Source: Sphingomonas sp.
GTDB taxonomy: Bacteria > Pseudomonadota > Alphaproteobacteria > Sphingomonadales > Sphingomonadaceae
Reading direction: 5' to 3'
DNA: 64,000 nt
Assembly: GCA_019635535.1 (NCBI GenBank)
Contig: JAHBZH010000001.1
Coordinates: 2,136,995-2,200,994 of the forward strand
Under the pieces are notes generated by a model. That model saw only the letters and a program-made list of their open reading frames with translations. It did not search any database and was not told where the DNA came from. Position numbers and translations under genes: made by a program. This document shows, one piece after another, positions 32,567 to 41,507 of this stretch (the first letter of the stretch is position 1; each line of letters opens with the position of its first letter).

Positions 32567-33799
32567 ATGGAACATCAACAGGCGATGCGGGGACTGGCCG
32601 CGGCGGGCGTGGGCGCCGCCGGCATCGCGCTCGCGATCTGGGCGGGCGCGCCGCTACCCGCCGCGCTCGCCGCGCTCGCCGCCGGCATCGCGATCTGGGC
32701 GATCCTGCCGCGCGCCGGCACCGAGCAGGCGCTGGATATCAGTGCCACCGGCGAGGACGGCGCGGCGCTGCCCGGCATCGCCGAATTGCTGCGCGCGGTG
32801 GACGAGCCGATGCTGGTGGTGCGCGACCGGCGAGTGATCGCCGCCAATGCGCCCGCCCGCGATCTGCTCGGCCAGCATATCGAGGGCGTGGACGTGCGCC
32901 TCGCCATCCGCCACCCCGCCGCCGCCGAACGGCTCGCCGCGCCGGCCGAAAGCGAGGACCCGCGCGAGCGCACCGAACTGGTCGGGCTGGGCGACGCCGA
33001 CCGGCAATGGACGATGGCCGTTACCGTGCTGCCCGACGAAAGCCGGCTCGTGCGCCTGATCGACCAGAGCGCGGCGCGCGCGGCGGAGCGGATGCGGGTC
33101 GATTTCGTCGCCAATGCCAGCCACGAGCTGCGCACCCCGCTCGCCACCGTGCTCGGCTTCGTCGAGACGCTGGAGGACGAAGAAGCCGGCGGCGATCCGG
33201 AGACGCGCAAGCGCTTCCTCAAGATCATGCATGACGAGGCGGTGCGGATGCGCAGCCTGGTCGACGATCTGATGTCGCTCAGCCGGATCGAGGCGGAGCG
33301 CTATGCCGTGCCGCGCGATCCCGTTGCGCTGCCGCCGCTGATCGACGAGGTGAAGGCGGCGCTCGCCCGGCTGATCGAGGAGCGCGGCGCGACCCTCTTG
33401 GTGGAGCGCGAGACGGACGATCCCGTCGTGCTCGGCGACCGGCCGCAGCTCGGCCAGCTCCTCAACAACCTGATCGCCAACGCGCTCAAATATGGCCGGG
33501 CGGGCGCGCCGGTCCGGGTGCGGATCGAGGATGCGGGAACGATGGTCCGCGTCGCGGTGAGCGACGAAGGCGACGGCATAGCGGCCGAGCATCTGCCGCG
33601 CCTGACCGAGCGTTTCTACCGCGTCGATGCCGGCCGCAGCCGCGCCGTCGGCGGCACCGGGCTCGGCCTCGCCATCGTCAAGCATATCGTCGCGCGCCAT
33701 CGCGGCCGGCTCGACATCGACAGCGCGCCGGGTCGCGGCACGATCGTCAGCGTGGAACTTCCGCGTGCCGAGACTGTCATGCAACCGTCATCATCTTGA
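32567..33799 (+). CDS. phoR: Phosphate regulon sensor histidine kinase
   Basis: A 410-residue kinase. Two N-terminal membrane helices (about residues 8-48) are followed by a PAS-like region (VDEPMLVVRDRRVIAANAPA), the HisKA helix with the phosphorylated histidine in NASHELRTPLATV (His186), and an ATPase domain with NNLIANALKYG and GGTGLGLAIVKHIVARH. It is placed directly ahead of a porin, pstSCAB, phoU and phoB, so it is the PhoR of this cluster. ATG 32567 was chosen; GTG 32558 in frame is an alternative. A PhoB box lies inside its last codons and drives the porin. Confidence 0.93.
   Translation: MEHQQAMRGLAAAGVGAAGIALAIWAGAPLPAALAALAAGIAIWAILPRAGTEQALDISATGEDGAALPGIAELLRAVDEPMLVVRDRRVIAANAPARDLLGQHIEGVDVRLAIRHPAAAERLAAPAESEDPRERTELVGLGDADRQWTMAVTVLPDESRLVRLIDQSAARAAERMRVDFVANASHELRTPLATVLGFVETLEDEEAGGDPETRKRFLKIMHDEAVRMRSLVDDLMSLSRIEAERYAVPRDPVALPPLIDEVKAALARLIEERGATLLVERETDDPVVLGDRPQLGQLLNNLIANALKYGRAGAPVRVRIEDAGTMVRVAVSDEGDGIAAEHLPRLTERFYRVDAGRSRAVGGTGLGLAIVKHIVARHRGRLDIDSAPGRGTIVSVELPRAETVMQPSSS
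33774..33791 (+). promoter_or_regulatory. PhoB box upstream of the porin gene
   Basis: CTGTCAT-GCAA-CCGTCAT: two 7-bp half sites at the 11-bp period of the Pho box, located inside the end of phoR and about 67 bp before the porin ATG. A weaker third unit may follow. Confidence 0.75.
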
Positions 33800-33857
33800 T
33801 ATTTATCCGTCGCCAATCTCTCACGGATTCGTCACATCCGATCAGGCCGGAGGACAG

Positions 33858-35033
33858 ATGCGCATTATCCTGGCGACGGCGCTGGCGACGGCAGCGATGC
33901 TCGCAAGCGACCCAGCCATGGCCGAAGACGGCCGCTTCAGCGGCGCGCCGCGAATCGGCTCCAGCGACGGCTGGTCGATCAAGCCGCGGGGACGCATTCA
34001 GCTCGATGCCGGCCATGTCTCCGGCCCCGCCGAACCCGGCCTCATCGGCGAACTGCGGCGGGCCCAACTCGGACTGGAAGGGACCGCGCCGGGCGGTTTC
34101 AACTGGCTGGTCGAGGCGGAGTTCGCCGAGGGCATAGCGGAACTCACCGAGCTGACGCTGACCTGGAAGGCGTCCGACGCCTTGTCCTTCACGATCGGGC
34201 AGCACAACAATTTCCAGTCGCTGGAGGAGCTGACCAGCGACCGGTTCAGCGCCTTCATGGAGCGCGCCGCCTTCACCGACGCCTTCAATTTCGAGCGGCG
34301 GATCGGCCTTTCCGCCGAGATCAGGCATGGGCCGCTGACCGCGCAGCTCGGTGTTTTCGGCGACAATCTGCTGGAGATCGACGAGGCGGACGGCGCCTAC
34401 AGCCTGGACGGGCGGATCATCTACGCGCCGGAGATCGGCGATGCCCGGCTCCATCTCGCCGCCTCCGCGCATCGGCGCGACAATGGCGACCGGGTCGATA
34501 ACGGGATCGCCAGCCGCTTCCGGGTGCGCCCGCTCTTTCACGCCACCGACACGCGCTTCGTTTCTTCCCCCGCATTGCTGGCGGACGGCGAATCGCGCTT
34601 CGGGCTCGAAGCCGCCGTGATAAGCGGGCCCTTCCACGCTGCCGCCGAAGCGCAGTGGCTCGATGTCGATGTTCCGGCTGGCGCCGCCGACCGCGACTAT
34701 TTCGGCGGCTATGCCGAGATCGGCTGGTTCCTGACCGGCGAGACGCGCGGCTACCGCTCGGCGCGCTGGGACCGGACGCGGGTGCGCCGGCCGGTCGAAA
34801 CCGGCGGGCCCGGCGCGTTCCAGGTGAACCTGCGCTACGACCGGCTCGATCTCGACCGGGACGGGACGCAGGACGGCCTCGTCGCCGCTTTGATCTGGAT
34901 TCCGACCGATCATGCGCGGCTGATGATCAATTACGGCCGCTTGTGGATCGACGATGCGGCGATTCCCGACGCCGCCGGGCGCCGCGCCTATGCCGTCGAC
35001 ATGATCGGCGCGCGCGCCCAGTTCGATTTCTGA
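33858..35033 (+). CDS. Phosphate-selective porin (OprP/OprO family)
   Basis: A 391-residue outer-membrane beta-barrel. Signal peptide MRIILATALATAAMLASDPAMA ends before EDGRF. The following sequence has OprO/P features: RIQLDAGHVSGP, GELRRAQLGLEGTAPGGFNWLVEAEFAEG and LTIGQHNN-like strands. A terminal region ends in RRAYAVDMIGARAQFDF, with aromatic C-terminus as required for barrel insertion. It should admit phosphate or polyphosphate when starved. ATG 33858 follows GGAGGACAG. Flanked by PhoB boxes on both sides. Confidence 0.88.
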   Translation: MRIILATALATAAMLASDPAMAEDGRFSGAPRIGSSDGWSIKPRGRIQLDAGHVSGPAEPGLIGELRRAQLGLEGTAPGGFNWLVEAEFAEGIAELTELTLTWKASDALSFTIGQHNNFQSLEELTSDRFSAFMERAAFTDAFNFERRIGLSAEIRHGPLTAQLGVFGDNLLEIDEADGAYSLDGRIIYAPEIGDARLHLAASAHRRDNGDRVDNGIASRFRVRPLFHATDTRFVSSPALLADGESRFGLEAAVISGPFHAAAEAQWLDVDVPAGAADRDYFGGYAEIGWFLTGETRGYRSARWDRTRVRRPVETGGPGAFQVNLRYDRLDLDRDGTQDGLVAALIWIPTDHARLMINYGRLWIDDAAIPDAAGRRAYAVDMIGARAQFDF

Positions 35034-35047
35034 GCTTTCCGGGCACG

Positions 35048-35080
35048 CTGTCATCAACTTGTCATCGAAGCGTCACACAA
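35048..35080 (+). promoter_or_regulatory. PhoB box with three 11-bp units upstream of pstS
   Basis: CTGTCATCAAC, TTGTCATCGAA and GCGTCACACAA follow each other without gaps, the tandem 11-bp arrangement to which PhoB dimers bind. It ends 61 bp before the pstS ATG. Confidence 0.82.
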
Positions 35081-35141
35081 GGCTCGCCGATCCGACCTAA
35101 TGCCGCAGCGAAGACCCGTTAACCCAGCCCAGGAGGGGCAT

Positions 35142-36197
35142 ATGAAGAAGACGCTGTTTTCCTTGCTGGCGGCCGCGATCGTGCTCGCCGGATGCGGCCA
35201 GGGCGCGACCGGCGGCGGTGGCGGCGCGGCCTCGCGCAGCCAGATCCGCGTGGTCGGCTCGTCCACCGTCTATCCCTTCACCGTCGCGGTGGCCGAGCGC
35301 TTTCATCAGGCCAATCCGGCCTTCAATTCGCCGATCGTCGAATCGACGGGCACCGGCGGCGGCCTGCAGCTTTTCTGCAACGGCGTCGGCCCGCAATTTC
35401 CCGACGTCGCCAATGCCTCGCGCCGGATCAAGGCGACCGAGATCGAGACCTGCGCCCGCAACGGCGTGACCGAGATCATCGAGGTGTCGATCGGCATCGA
35501 CGGGCTGGCGCTGATCGAATCGGCCACCCGCCCGACCGGCTTCAATCTTACCGAGCGCGACATCTATGCGGCGCTCGCGGCCAATCCGTTCGGCCGGCCG
35601 CAGACGGCGCGCACCTGGCGCGACGTCAATCCGGCGCTGCCCAACGTGCCCATCCGCGTCTACGGCCCGCCGCCCACGTCCGGCACGCGCGACAGCTTCG
35701 CCGAGTTGATCCTGGAAAAGGGCTGCGACAGCGATCCGCAGATGGTGGCGCTGAAAGCTTCCGATTCCGATCGCCACCGCACCGTGTGCACGCAGCTGCG
35801 CGAGGACGGCGCCTTCATCGAGGCGGGCGAAAACGACAATCTGCTCGTCCAGCGCGTCGCCGAGAATCAGGGCGCGGTCGGCATCCTCGGCTATTCCTTC
35901 CTGGAGGAGAATACCGACCGGGTGCGCGGCATCCCGATCGAAGGCGTGACGCCGAGCTCGGAGACGATCTCCAACTTCACCTATCCCGGCGCGCGCAAGC
36001 TCTACATCTATGTGAAGGGCGAGCATCTCAACGCCATTCCGGGCTTGCGCGAATTCCTCACCGTCTTCTCGCAGGGCTGGGGACCGGGCGGCTACCTCAC
36101 CCAGCGCGGCATGATCCCGCTGCCGGAAAATGAACGCGCCGCTGCCCTTGCCACCGTCCAGAATCCCCGGCCGATCACCGCCGCGGACCTGAACTAA
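35142..36197 (+). CDS. pstS: Phosphate ABC transporter substrate-binding lipoprotein
   Basis: A 351-residue periplasmic binding protein with a lipobox (IVLAGCGQG) that probably anchors it to a membrane. The fold begins IRVVGSSTVYPFTVAVAERF, followed by VESTGTGGGLQLFCNG and PPTSGTRDSFAEL, the loops that contact phosphate. The segment FIEAGENDNLLVQRVAENQGAVGILGYSFLEEN belongs to the SphX/PstS-like branch. ATG 35142 follows AGGAGGGG. Preceded by a three-unit PhoB box and followed by pstC. Confidence 0.93.
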   Translation: MKKTLFSLLAAAIVLAGCGQGATGGGGGAASRSQIRVVGSSTVYPFTVAVAERFHQANPAFNSPIVESTGTGGGLQLFCNGVGPQFPDVANASRRIKATEIETCARNGVTEIIEVSIGIDGLALIESATRPTGFNLTERDIYAALAANPFGRPQTARTWRDVNPALPNVPIRVYGPPPTSGTRDSFAELILEKGCDSDPQMVALKASDSDRHRTVCTQLREDGAFIEAGENDNLLVQRVAENQGAVGILGYSFLEENTDRVRGIPIEGVTPSSETISNFTYPGARKLYIYVKGEHLNAIPGLREFLTVFSQGWGPGGYLTQRGMIPLPENERAAALATVQNPRPITAADLN

Positions 36198-36217
36198 CCG
36201 ATCGAGAGCCAAGACCC

Positions 36218-37600
36218 GTGTCGTTCGCCGCCATCGCTTTGCTCGTCGCCGGCCTCGGGCTCATCGCCTGGGTCTCGGCGCGGGCGCGCGCGGCGGCGTT
36301 CGCCGGTCCGGGCAAGCCGCGTCCCCATTCGCTGCCGAGCCAGCATGGCTGGTATGTGGCCTTGTGGACGGTCGTTCCCGCCCTCCTCTTCCTGGCCCTG
36401 TGGAGCAATCTCTCCGGCCCGCTCATCTACGACCGGGTGATCGCCAGTCCCGAAGCCGCGTCGCTGCCCGCCTTCGGCATGCAGCGTTCGGCGATCCTGG
36501 GCGAGGCCTATGCGCTCGCCACCGGCACCTCGACGACCGCGTTCAACCGCGAGGCCTTCGCGCTCGCGCCCATCTATGAGGAAGCGATCGCCTTCTTCTC
36601 GCGCATCGGCCTCGCCGTCGCCTTGCTGATCGCCTTTGCCGGCGGCGCCTGGGCGTTCAGCCGCATGTCCCCCGTCTTCCGCGCCCGCACCCGGGTCGAG
36701 CGGGTGGTGATGGGCGTGCTGCTCGGCGCCTCGCTGATCGCGATCCTGACCACGCTCGGCATCGTCGCCTCGCTGATCTTCGAAAGCTTCCGCTTCTTCT
36801 CGATGGTCTCGCCGATCGAGTTCCTGTTCGGGTTCAACTGGAGCCCGCAAATGGCGATCCGCGCCGATCAGGCGGGCTCGTCCGGGGCGTTCGGCGCGAT
36901 TCCGCTCTTCTGGGGTACGATCTTCATCGGCGCGATCATCGCCATGATCGTCGCGATTCCCCTGGGACTGATGAGCGCGATCTACCTGACCCAATATGCC
37001 TCTCCCCGGGTGCGCGCCTGGATGAAGCCCTTGCTCGAAATCCTCGCCGGCGTGCCGACCGTGGTCTACGGCTATTTCGCCGCGCTCACCGTCGCGCCCG
37101 CGATCCGCGATCTCGGCCTCTCGCTCGGCATCGCGTCATCGACGGAGAGCGCGCTCGCCGCCGGGCTCGTCATGGGCATCATGATCATCCCGTTCGTCTC
37201 CTCGATGGCCGACGACTCGATCGCCGCCGTGCCGCAGGCGATGCGGGACGGCAGCCTGGCGATGGGCGCGACGACCAGCGAGACGATCAAGAAGGTGCTC
37301 GTCCCGGCCGCGCTTCCCGGCGTGGTCGGCGGCGTGCTGCTCGCCGTCTCCCGCGCGATCGGCGAGACGATGATCGTCGTGATGGCCGCCGGCCTCGCCG
37401 CGAACCTGACGCTCAATCCGTTCGACAGCGTGACCACGGTAACGACCCAGATCGTCCAGCTGCTCACCGGCGACCAGGAATTCAACAGTCCGAAGACGCT
37501 CGCCGCCTTCGCGCTCGGCCTGGTGCTGTTCCTGGTGACGCTCGCCCTCAACATCGTCGCCCTGCGCGTCGTCAAGAAATACCGCGAAGCCTATGAGTGA
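36218..37600 (+). CDS. pstC: Phosphate ABC transporter permease PstC
   Basis: A 460-residue permease, longer than the roughly 320 residues of E. coli PstC because of an N-terminal extension with extra helices and a periplasmic stretch. The C-terminal half is the usual MetI-like core, with FWGTIFIGAIIAMIVAIPLGLMSAIYLTQY and the EAA loop MGATTSETIKKVLVPAALPGVVGG. Overlaps pstA by 8 bp. GTG 36218 is the start that gives a hydrophobic first helix. Confidence 0.92.
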   Translation: MSFAAIALLVAGLGLIAWVSARARAAAFAGPGKPRPHSLPSQHGWYVALWTVVPALLFLALWSNLSGPLIYDRVIASPEAASLPAFGMQRSAILGEAYALATGTSTTAFNREAFALAPIYEEAIAFFSRIGLAVALLIAFAGGAWAFSRMSPVFRARTRVERVVMGVLLGASLIAILTTLGIVASLIFESFRFFSMVSPIEFLFGFNWSPQMAIRADQAGSSGAFGAIPLFWGTIFIGAIIAMIVAIPLGLMSAIYLTQYASPRVRAWMKPLLEILAGVPTVVYGYFAALTVAPAIRDLGLSLGIASSTESALAAGLVMGIMIIPFVSSMADDSIAAVPQAMRDGSLAMGATTSETIKKVLVPAALPGVVGGVLLAVSRAIGETMIVVMAAGLAANLTLNPFDSVTTVTTQIVQLLTGDQEFNSPKTLAAFALGLVLFLVTLALNIVALRVVKKYREAYE

Positions 37601-38864
37601 CGCCTTCACCACCGTCGATCCGACGCCGACCGACTGGAAGAGCGCGGCCATGCAGGCGCGCATCCGGCGGCGCTATGGTGCGGAGAAGCGTTTCAAGCTG
37701 ATCGGGCTGCTCGCGATCCTGATCTCGGCGGGCTTCCTCGCCTTCCTGCTCATCACGATGATGGGCAATGGCGCGCGCGGCTTCACCCAGACCGAAATCC
37801 GGCTCGACCTGGATTTCCCGCGCAGCGCCCTGTTCCTCGATCCGGCGGCCGTCAGCGGCTTCGGCGCGGACCAGGCGCTCGCCAATGCCGATTTCGAAGG
37901 CGCGGTCGCGGCCGCCGCCGAAGCGCAGTATGGCGAGGGCGGCGCGCGGCTCTTCTCCAACGGCGCGCGCCTCCGGCTGCGCGACGCGGTGCGCGACGAT
38001 CCCTCGATCCTGTCGGGCCAGGCGACCCTGTGGCTGCCCGCCGCGACCGCGATCGACATCGCCGCCAAGGGGCGCGGCACCGAGGAGGCCGAGCAGACCT
38101 ACCGGCGCCTCGCCGACAACGGGCAGGCGCGCACCGGCCTCAACTGGTCCTTCCTGACCGGCGCCGATTCCACCGATCCGACCTTGGTCGGCATCTGGGG
38201 CGCGTTCAAGGGATCGCTGCTCACCATGCTGGTGACGTTGCTGATCGCCTTCCCGATCGGCGTGCTCTCCGCCGTCTATCTTGAGGAATATGCGCCCCGG
38301 AACCGCTGGACCGACATGATCGAGGTCTCGATCAACAATCTCGCCGCTGTGCCGTCGATCATCTTCGGCCTGCTCGGCTTGGCCGTCTTCCTCAACGTCA
38401 TGCACCTGCCGCGATCGGCGCCGATCGTCGGCGGCCTGACGCTGGCGCTGATGACGATGCCGGTGATCGTCATCGCCGGCAGGAACGCGATCAAGGCGGT
38501 GCCGCCCTCGATCCGCGACGCGGCTTTGGGCGTCGGCGCGAGCCGGGTGCAGGTCGTCTTCCACCATGTCCTGCCGCTCGCGCTGCCCGGCATCCTCACC
38601 GGCACGATCATCGGCATGGCCCGCGCGCTGGGCGAGACGGCGCCGCTGCTGATGATCGGCATGCGCGCCTTCATCGCCGCGCCGCCGGGCGGCCTCACCG
38701 ATCCGGCCACCGCGCTGCCGGTGCAGATCTTCCTCTGGTCGGACGAGGTCAGCCGGGGCTTCGTCGAGAAGACGAGCGCGGCGATCATCGTTCTCCTGGT
38801 CTTCCTGCTCGCGATGAACGGGCTGGCCATCTATCTTCGCAACAAATTCGAGAAGCGCTGGTAA
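37593..38864 (+). CDS. pstA: Phosphate ABC transporter permease PstA
   Basis: A 423-residue permease with an N-terminal cytoplasmic region, a first helix ([20 protein letters not shown]), a large periplasmic insert and the C-terminal MetI-like core with the EAA loop [24 protein letters not shown]. coli PstA has about 296 residues; the extension here matches that in PstC and is usual in this group. It overlaps pstC by 8 bp and pstB by 1 bp, so it is tightly coupled. Confidence 0.92.
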   Translation: MSDAFTTVDPTPTDWKSAAMQARIRRRYGAEKRFKLIGLLAILISAGFLAFLLITMMGNGARGFTQTEIRLDLDFPRSALFLDPAAVSGFGADQALANADFEGAVAAAAEAQYGEGGARLFSNGARLRLRDAVRDDPSILSGQATLWLPAATAIDIAAKGRGTEEAEQTYRRLADNGQARTGLNWSFLTGADSTDPTLVGIWGAFKGSLLTMLVTLLIAFPIGVLSAVYLEEYAPRNRWTDMIEVSINNLAAVPSIIFGLLGLAVFLNVMHLPRSAPIVGGLTLALMTMPVIVIAGRNAIKAVPPSIRDAALGVGASRVQVVFHHVLPLALPGILTGTIIGMARALGETAPLLMIGMRAFIAAPPGGLTDPATALPVQIFLWSDEVSRGFVEKTSAAIIVLLVFLLAMNGLAIYLRNKFEKRW

Positions 38865-39640
38865 TGGACACCGAAACCACCACCCTCCCCAAGATGACGG
38901 CGCGGGGCGTCAGCGTCTTCTACGGCGAGAAGAAGGCGATCGATAATGTGTCGATCGATGTCAGCCGCGAGCATGTGACGGCCTTCATCGGCCCGTCGGG
39001 CTGCGGCAAATCCACCTTCCTGCGCACGCTCAACCGGATGAACGACACGGTGGCGAGCGCCAGGGTCGAAGGCGACATCCGGCTTGATGGCGAGGACATC
39101 TATTCGCCCGACATGGACGTGGTGCAGCTGCGCGCCCGGGTCGGCATGGTGTTCCAGAAGCCCAACCCTTTCCCCAAATCGATCTACGAGAATGTCGCCT
39201 ACGGCCCGCGCATCCACGGCCTCGCCGCGAACAAGGCCGAGCTGGACGTGATCGTCGAACGCTCGCTGAAGCGCGCCGGCCTGTGGGAGGAGGTCAAGGA
39301 CCGCCTCGCCGAAAGCGGCACGGCGCTGTCGGGCGGCCAGCAGCAGCGGCTGTGCATCGCGCGCGCCATCGCGGTCGATCCCGAAGTGATCCTGATGGAC
39401 GAGCCCTGCTCGGCGCTCGACCCGATCGCCACCGCCAAGATCGAGGAGCTGATCCACGAGCTGCGCGGCCGCTACGCGATCGTGATCGTCACCCACAATA
39501 TGCAGCAGGCCGCGCGCGTTTCGCAGCGCACCGCCTTTTTCCACCTCGGGCATCTCGTCGAATATGGCGAGACTTCCGCGATCTTCACCAATCCCCGCGA
39601 AACGCGGACCAAGGATTACATCACCGGCCGTTACGGCTGA
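38864..39640 (+). CDS. pstB: Phosphate ABC transporter ATPase
   Basis: A 258-residue ATPase of the PstSCAB importer. Walker [10 protein letters not shown], signature [16 protein letters not shown], Walker [14 protein letters not shown] and the switch histidine in IVTHNMQQA are present. The Q-loop reads [19 protein letters not shown], the diagnostic PstB segment. The stop overlaps nothing; phoU starts 11 bp later. Confidence 0.96.
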   Translation: MDTETTTLPKMTARGVSVFYGEKKAIDNVSIDVSREHVTAFIGPSGCGKSTFLRTLNRMNDTVASARVEGDIRLDGEDIYSPDMDVVQLRARVGMVFQKPNPFPKSIYENVAYGPRIHGLAANKAELDVIVERSLKRAGLWEEVKDRLAESGTALSGGQQQRLCIARAIAVDPEVILMDEPCSALDPIATAKIEELIHELRGRYAIVIVTHNMQQAARVSQRTAFFHLGHLVEYGETSAIFTNPRETRTKDYITGRYG

Positions 39641-39651
39641 GGAGACATCAG

Positions 39652-40365
39652 ATGGCGACCACCGGCCACACCGTCAAAGCGTTCGACGAAGAGCTCGACC
39701 AGCTGCGCGCCACCGTGTGCGAGATGGGCGGGCTCGCCGAAGCCGCGATCCGCGACGCGATGGAGGCGCTGGTGCGCCGCGACGCCGCCGGCGCCGCCGC
39801 CGTGGTCGAGCGCGACAAGAAGATCGACGCGCTGGAAGCGGAGATCGAGCGGCGCGCCGTGCAGATCATCGCCTTGCGCGCACCGATGGCGGACGACCTG
39901 CGCGAGGTCGTCGCCGCGCTCAAGATCGCCGGCGTGGTCGAGCGGATCGGCGATTATGCCAAGAACATCGCCAAGCGCGTGCCGAGTATCGAGGACAGCA
40001 AGATCCGCCCGCTGTCGCTGCTGCCGGAAATGGCGCGGATTGCGGGCGAGATGGTGCACAATGCGCTGGACGCCTTCGCGGCGCGCGACGCGGCCAAGGC
40101 GGCGGCGGTGCAAGAGCGCGACGCGGCGGTGGACGATTTCTACAATTCGATCTTCCGCGCGCTGCTCACCCATATGATGGAGAACACGCACAACATCACG
40201 CCGGCGACACACCTGCTCTTCGCCGCCAAGAATTTGGAGCGGATCGGCGACCATGCCACCAACGTCGCCGAGATGGTCTATTTCGCCGCGACCGGCGAGC
40301 ATCTCGCCGACCGGGCCAAGGGAGCCGATACGACCGAGATCGCCCGGGGCGATCTCGTTGACTAA
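39652..40365 (+). CDS. phoU: Phosphate signalling regulator PhoU
   Basis: A 237-residue helical protein of two PhoU repeats that links the Pst transporter to PhoR. The metal-binding motifs are AALKIAGVVERIGDYAKNIAK and ATHLLFAAKNLERIGDHATNVAE. It turns off PhoR kinase activity when phosphate is plentiful (known family role). ATG 39652 follows GAGGAGAC-like sequence. Overlaps the TTG start of phoB by 8 bp. Confidence 0.94.
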   Translation: MATTGHTVKAFDEELDQLRATVCEMGGLAEAAIRDAMEALVRRDAAGAAAVVERDKKIDALEAEIERRAVQIIALRAPMADDLREVVAALKIAGVVERIGDYAKNIAKRVPSIEDSKIRPLSLLPEMARIAGEMVHNALDAFAARDAAKAAAVQERDAAVDDFYNSIFRALLTHMMENTHNITPATHLLFAAKNLERIGDHATNVAEMVYFAATGEHLADRAKGADTTEIARGDLVD

Positions 40366-41056
40366 ACCCCGCGTCCTGCTGGTCGAGGACGACCAGGCGC
40401 TGGTCGAGCTCTTGAGCTTCCATTTCCGGCGCGAGGAATTCGAGCTGGAGGCGACGGCGGACGGCGAGGAAGCTTTGCTGCTGGCGCGCGAGGCCGCGCC
40501 GGACGTCGTGATCCTCGACTGGATGATCGAGGGCGTTTCCGGGATCGAGGTCTGCCGCCGCCTGCGCCGCCTGCCCGAGACGGCGAACGTGCCGATCATC
40601 ATGCTGACCGCGCGCGCCGAGGAAGCGGACCGCATCCGCGGGCTGGAAACCGGCGCCGACGATTATGTGACCAAGCCCTTCTCCCCGCGCGAGCTGATCG
40701 CCCGGGTCGGCGCGGTGCTGCGCCGGGTCCGCCCGGCGCTGGCCGGCGAACAGCTCGCTTATGACGATATCGAGATGGACCTGGTGAGCCACAAGGTGAA
40801 GCGCGGCGGCGCGGCCGTGCAGCTCGGCCCCACCGAATTCCGCCTGCTGCGGCATTTCCTGGAGCATCCGGGCCGTGTGTTTTCGCGCGAACGGCTGCTC
40901 GACGCGGTCTGGGGACAGGACAGCGAGATCGAGCTGAGGACTGTGGACGTCCATATCCGCCGGCTCAGGAAGGCGATCAACGCGGACGGTCGTACCGATG
41001 TGATCCGCACCGTCCGTTCCGCCGGCTACGCGCTCGACAGCGAAGGCGTGGCTTAG
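40358..41056 (+). CDS. phoB: Phosphate regulon response regulator
   Basis: A 232-residue OmpR/PhoB-class regulator. Receiver domain: VLLVEDDQALVELL, phosphorylated Asp54 in VVILDWM, MLTAR, and KPFSPRELIARV. The DNA-binding winged helix is LGPTEFRLLRHFLEHPGRVFSRERLLDAVWGQDS. TTG 40358 is chosen because it lies just before the conserved N-terminus and within the last codons of phoU; a longer frame upstream is not needed. It should bind the two PhoB boxes in this cluster. Confidence 0.93.
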   Translation: MTKPRVLLVEDDQALVELLSFHFRREEFELEATADGEEALLLAREAAPDVVILDWMIEGVSGIEVCRRLRRLPETANVPIIMLTARAEEADRIRGLETGADDYVTKPFSPRELIARVGAVLRRVRPALAGEQLAYDDIEMDLVSHKVKRGGAAVQLGPTEFRLLRHFLEHPGRVFSRERLLDAVWGQDSEIELRTVDVHIRRLRKAINADGRTDVIRTVRSAGYALDSEGVA

Positions 41057-41123
41057 TCACGGAGAAAAATCGCCGCCGCAACGTTTGAGCCTCCATCACT
41101 TCCCCGATCCGAGGAGGACAGAC

Positions 41124-41435
41124 GTGAAGATCCTGTTGTGCGCGGCCGCGCTGACCATGAGCGCCGCCGCCATCGCCCAGACCGATGCACCCGCCCAGGC
41201 GCCCGAGCGCGACGCGCGCGGCATCCCTGTCGTGTCCACGCCCGCCACCGCCCCCGGCGGCGCCAACCAGCCGTTCAGCGTCCCGCCGGGCGCGCAGGTG
41301 GTGCTCAGCCCCAACCAGCAGCAGGTGTTCACGCCGCAACCCGCGCAAGGCGAAATGCCGCCCTGCACGCGCGAGGTCACGGATCGCTGCACCCAGACCT
41401 ACGAGCGAAGCCGCACCCGCGCGCCGCGTTCGTAA
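41124..41435 (+). CDS. Small secreted protein, 103 residues
   Basis: GTG 41124 follows GAGGAGGACAG. The signal peptide KILLCAAALTMSAAAIAQ is followed by a Pro/Ala-rich tail (TDAPAQAPERDARGIPVVS) and two cysteines near the end (PPCTREVTDRCTQTYERSR). No domain recognised. Co-directional with phoB 68 bp upstream and followed by two hairpins, so it may be the end of the phosphate transcript or an independent gene. Confidence 0.65.
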   Translation: MKILLCAAALTMSAAAIAQTDAPAQAPERDARGIPVVSTPATAPGGANQPFSVPPGAQVVLSPNQQQVFTPQPAQGEMPPCTREVTDRCTQTYERSRTRAPRS

Positions 41436-41437
41436 TA

Positions 41438-41454
41438 CCGGGCTTTCCGCCCGG
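41438..41454 (+). terminator. Short hairpin after the small secreted protein gene
   Basis: CCGGGC-TTTCC-GCCCGG, 6-bp stem directly after the stop codon, no uridine tract. Confidence 0.35.
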
Positions 41455-41460
41455 GCCCCG

Positions 41461-41506
41461 ATCCCCTACTCCGCGTTAAACTGGCAAGCGCGGAGTAGGG
41501 GATTTT
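41461..41506 (+). promoter_or_regulatory. 15-bp perfect hairpin covering the ribosome site of the SDR gene
   Basis: ATCCCCTACTCCGCG pairs completely with CGCGGAGTAGGGGAT (41489-41503) across a 13-nt loop. The right arm holds AGGGG, the likely Shine-Dalgarno of the ATG at 41508, and is followed by TTTT (41503-41506). It may act as an intrinsic terminator of the upstream genes, as a translational block, or as both. Confidence 0.7.
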
Positions 41507-41507
41507 C

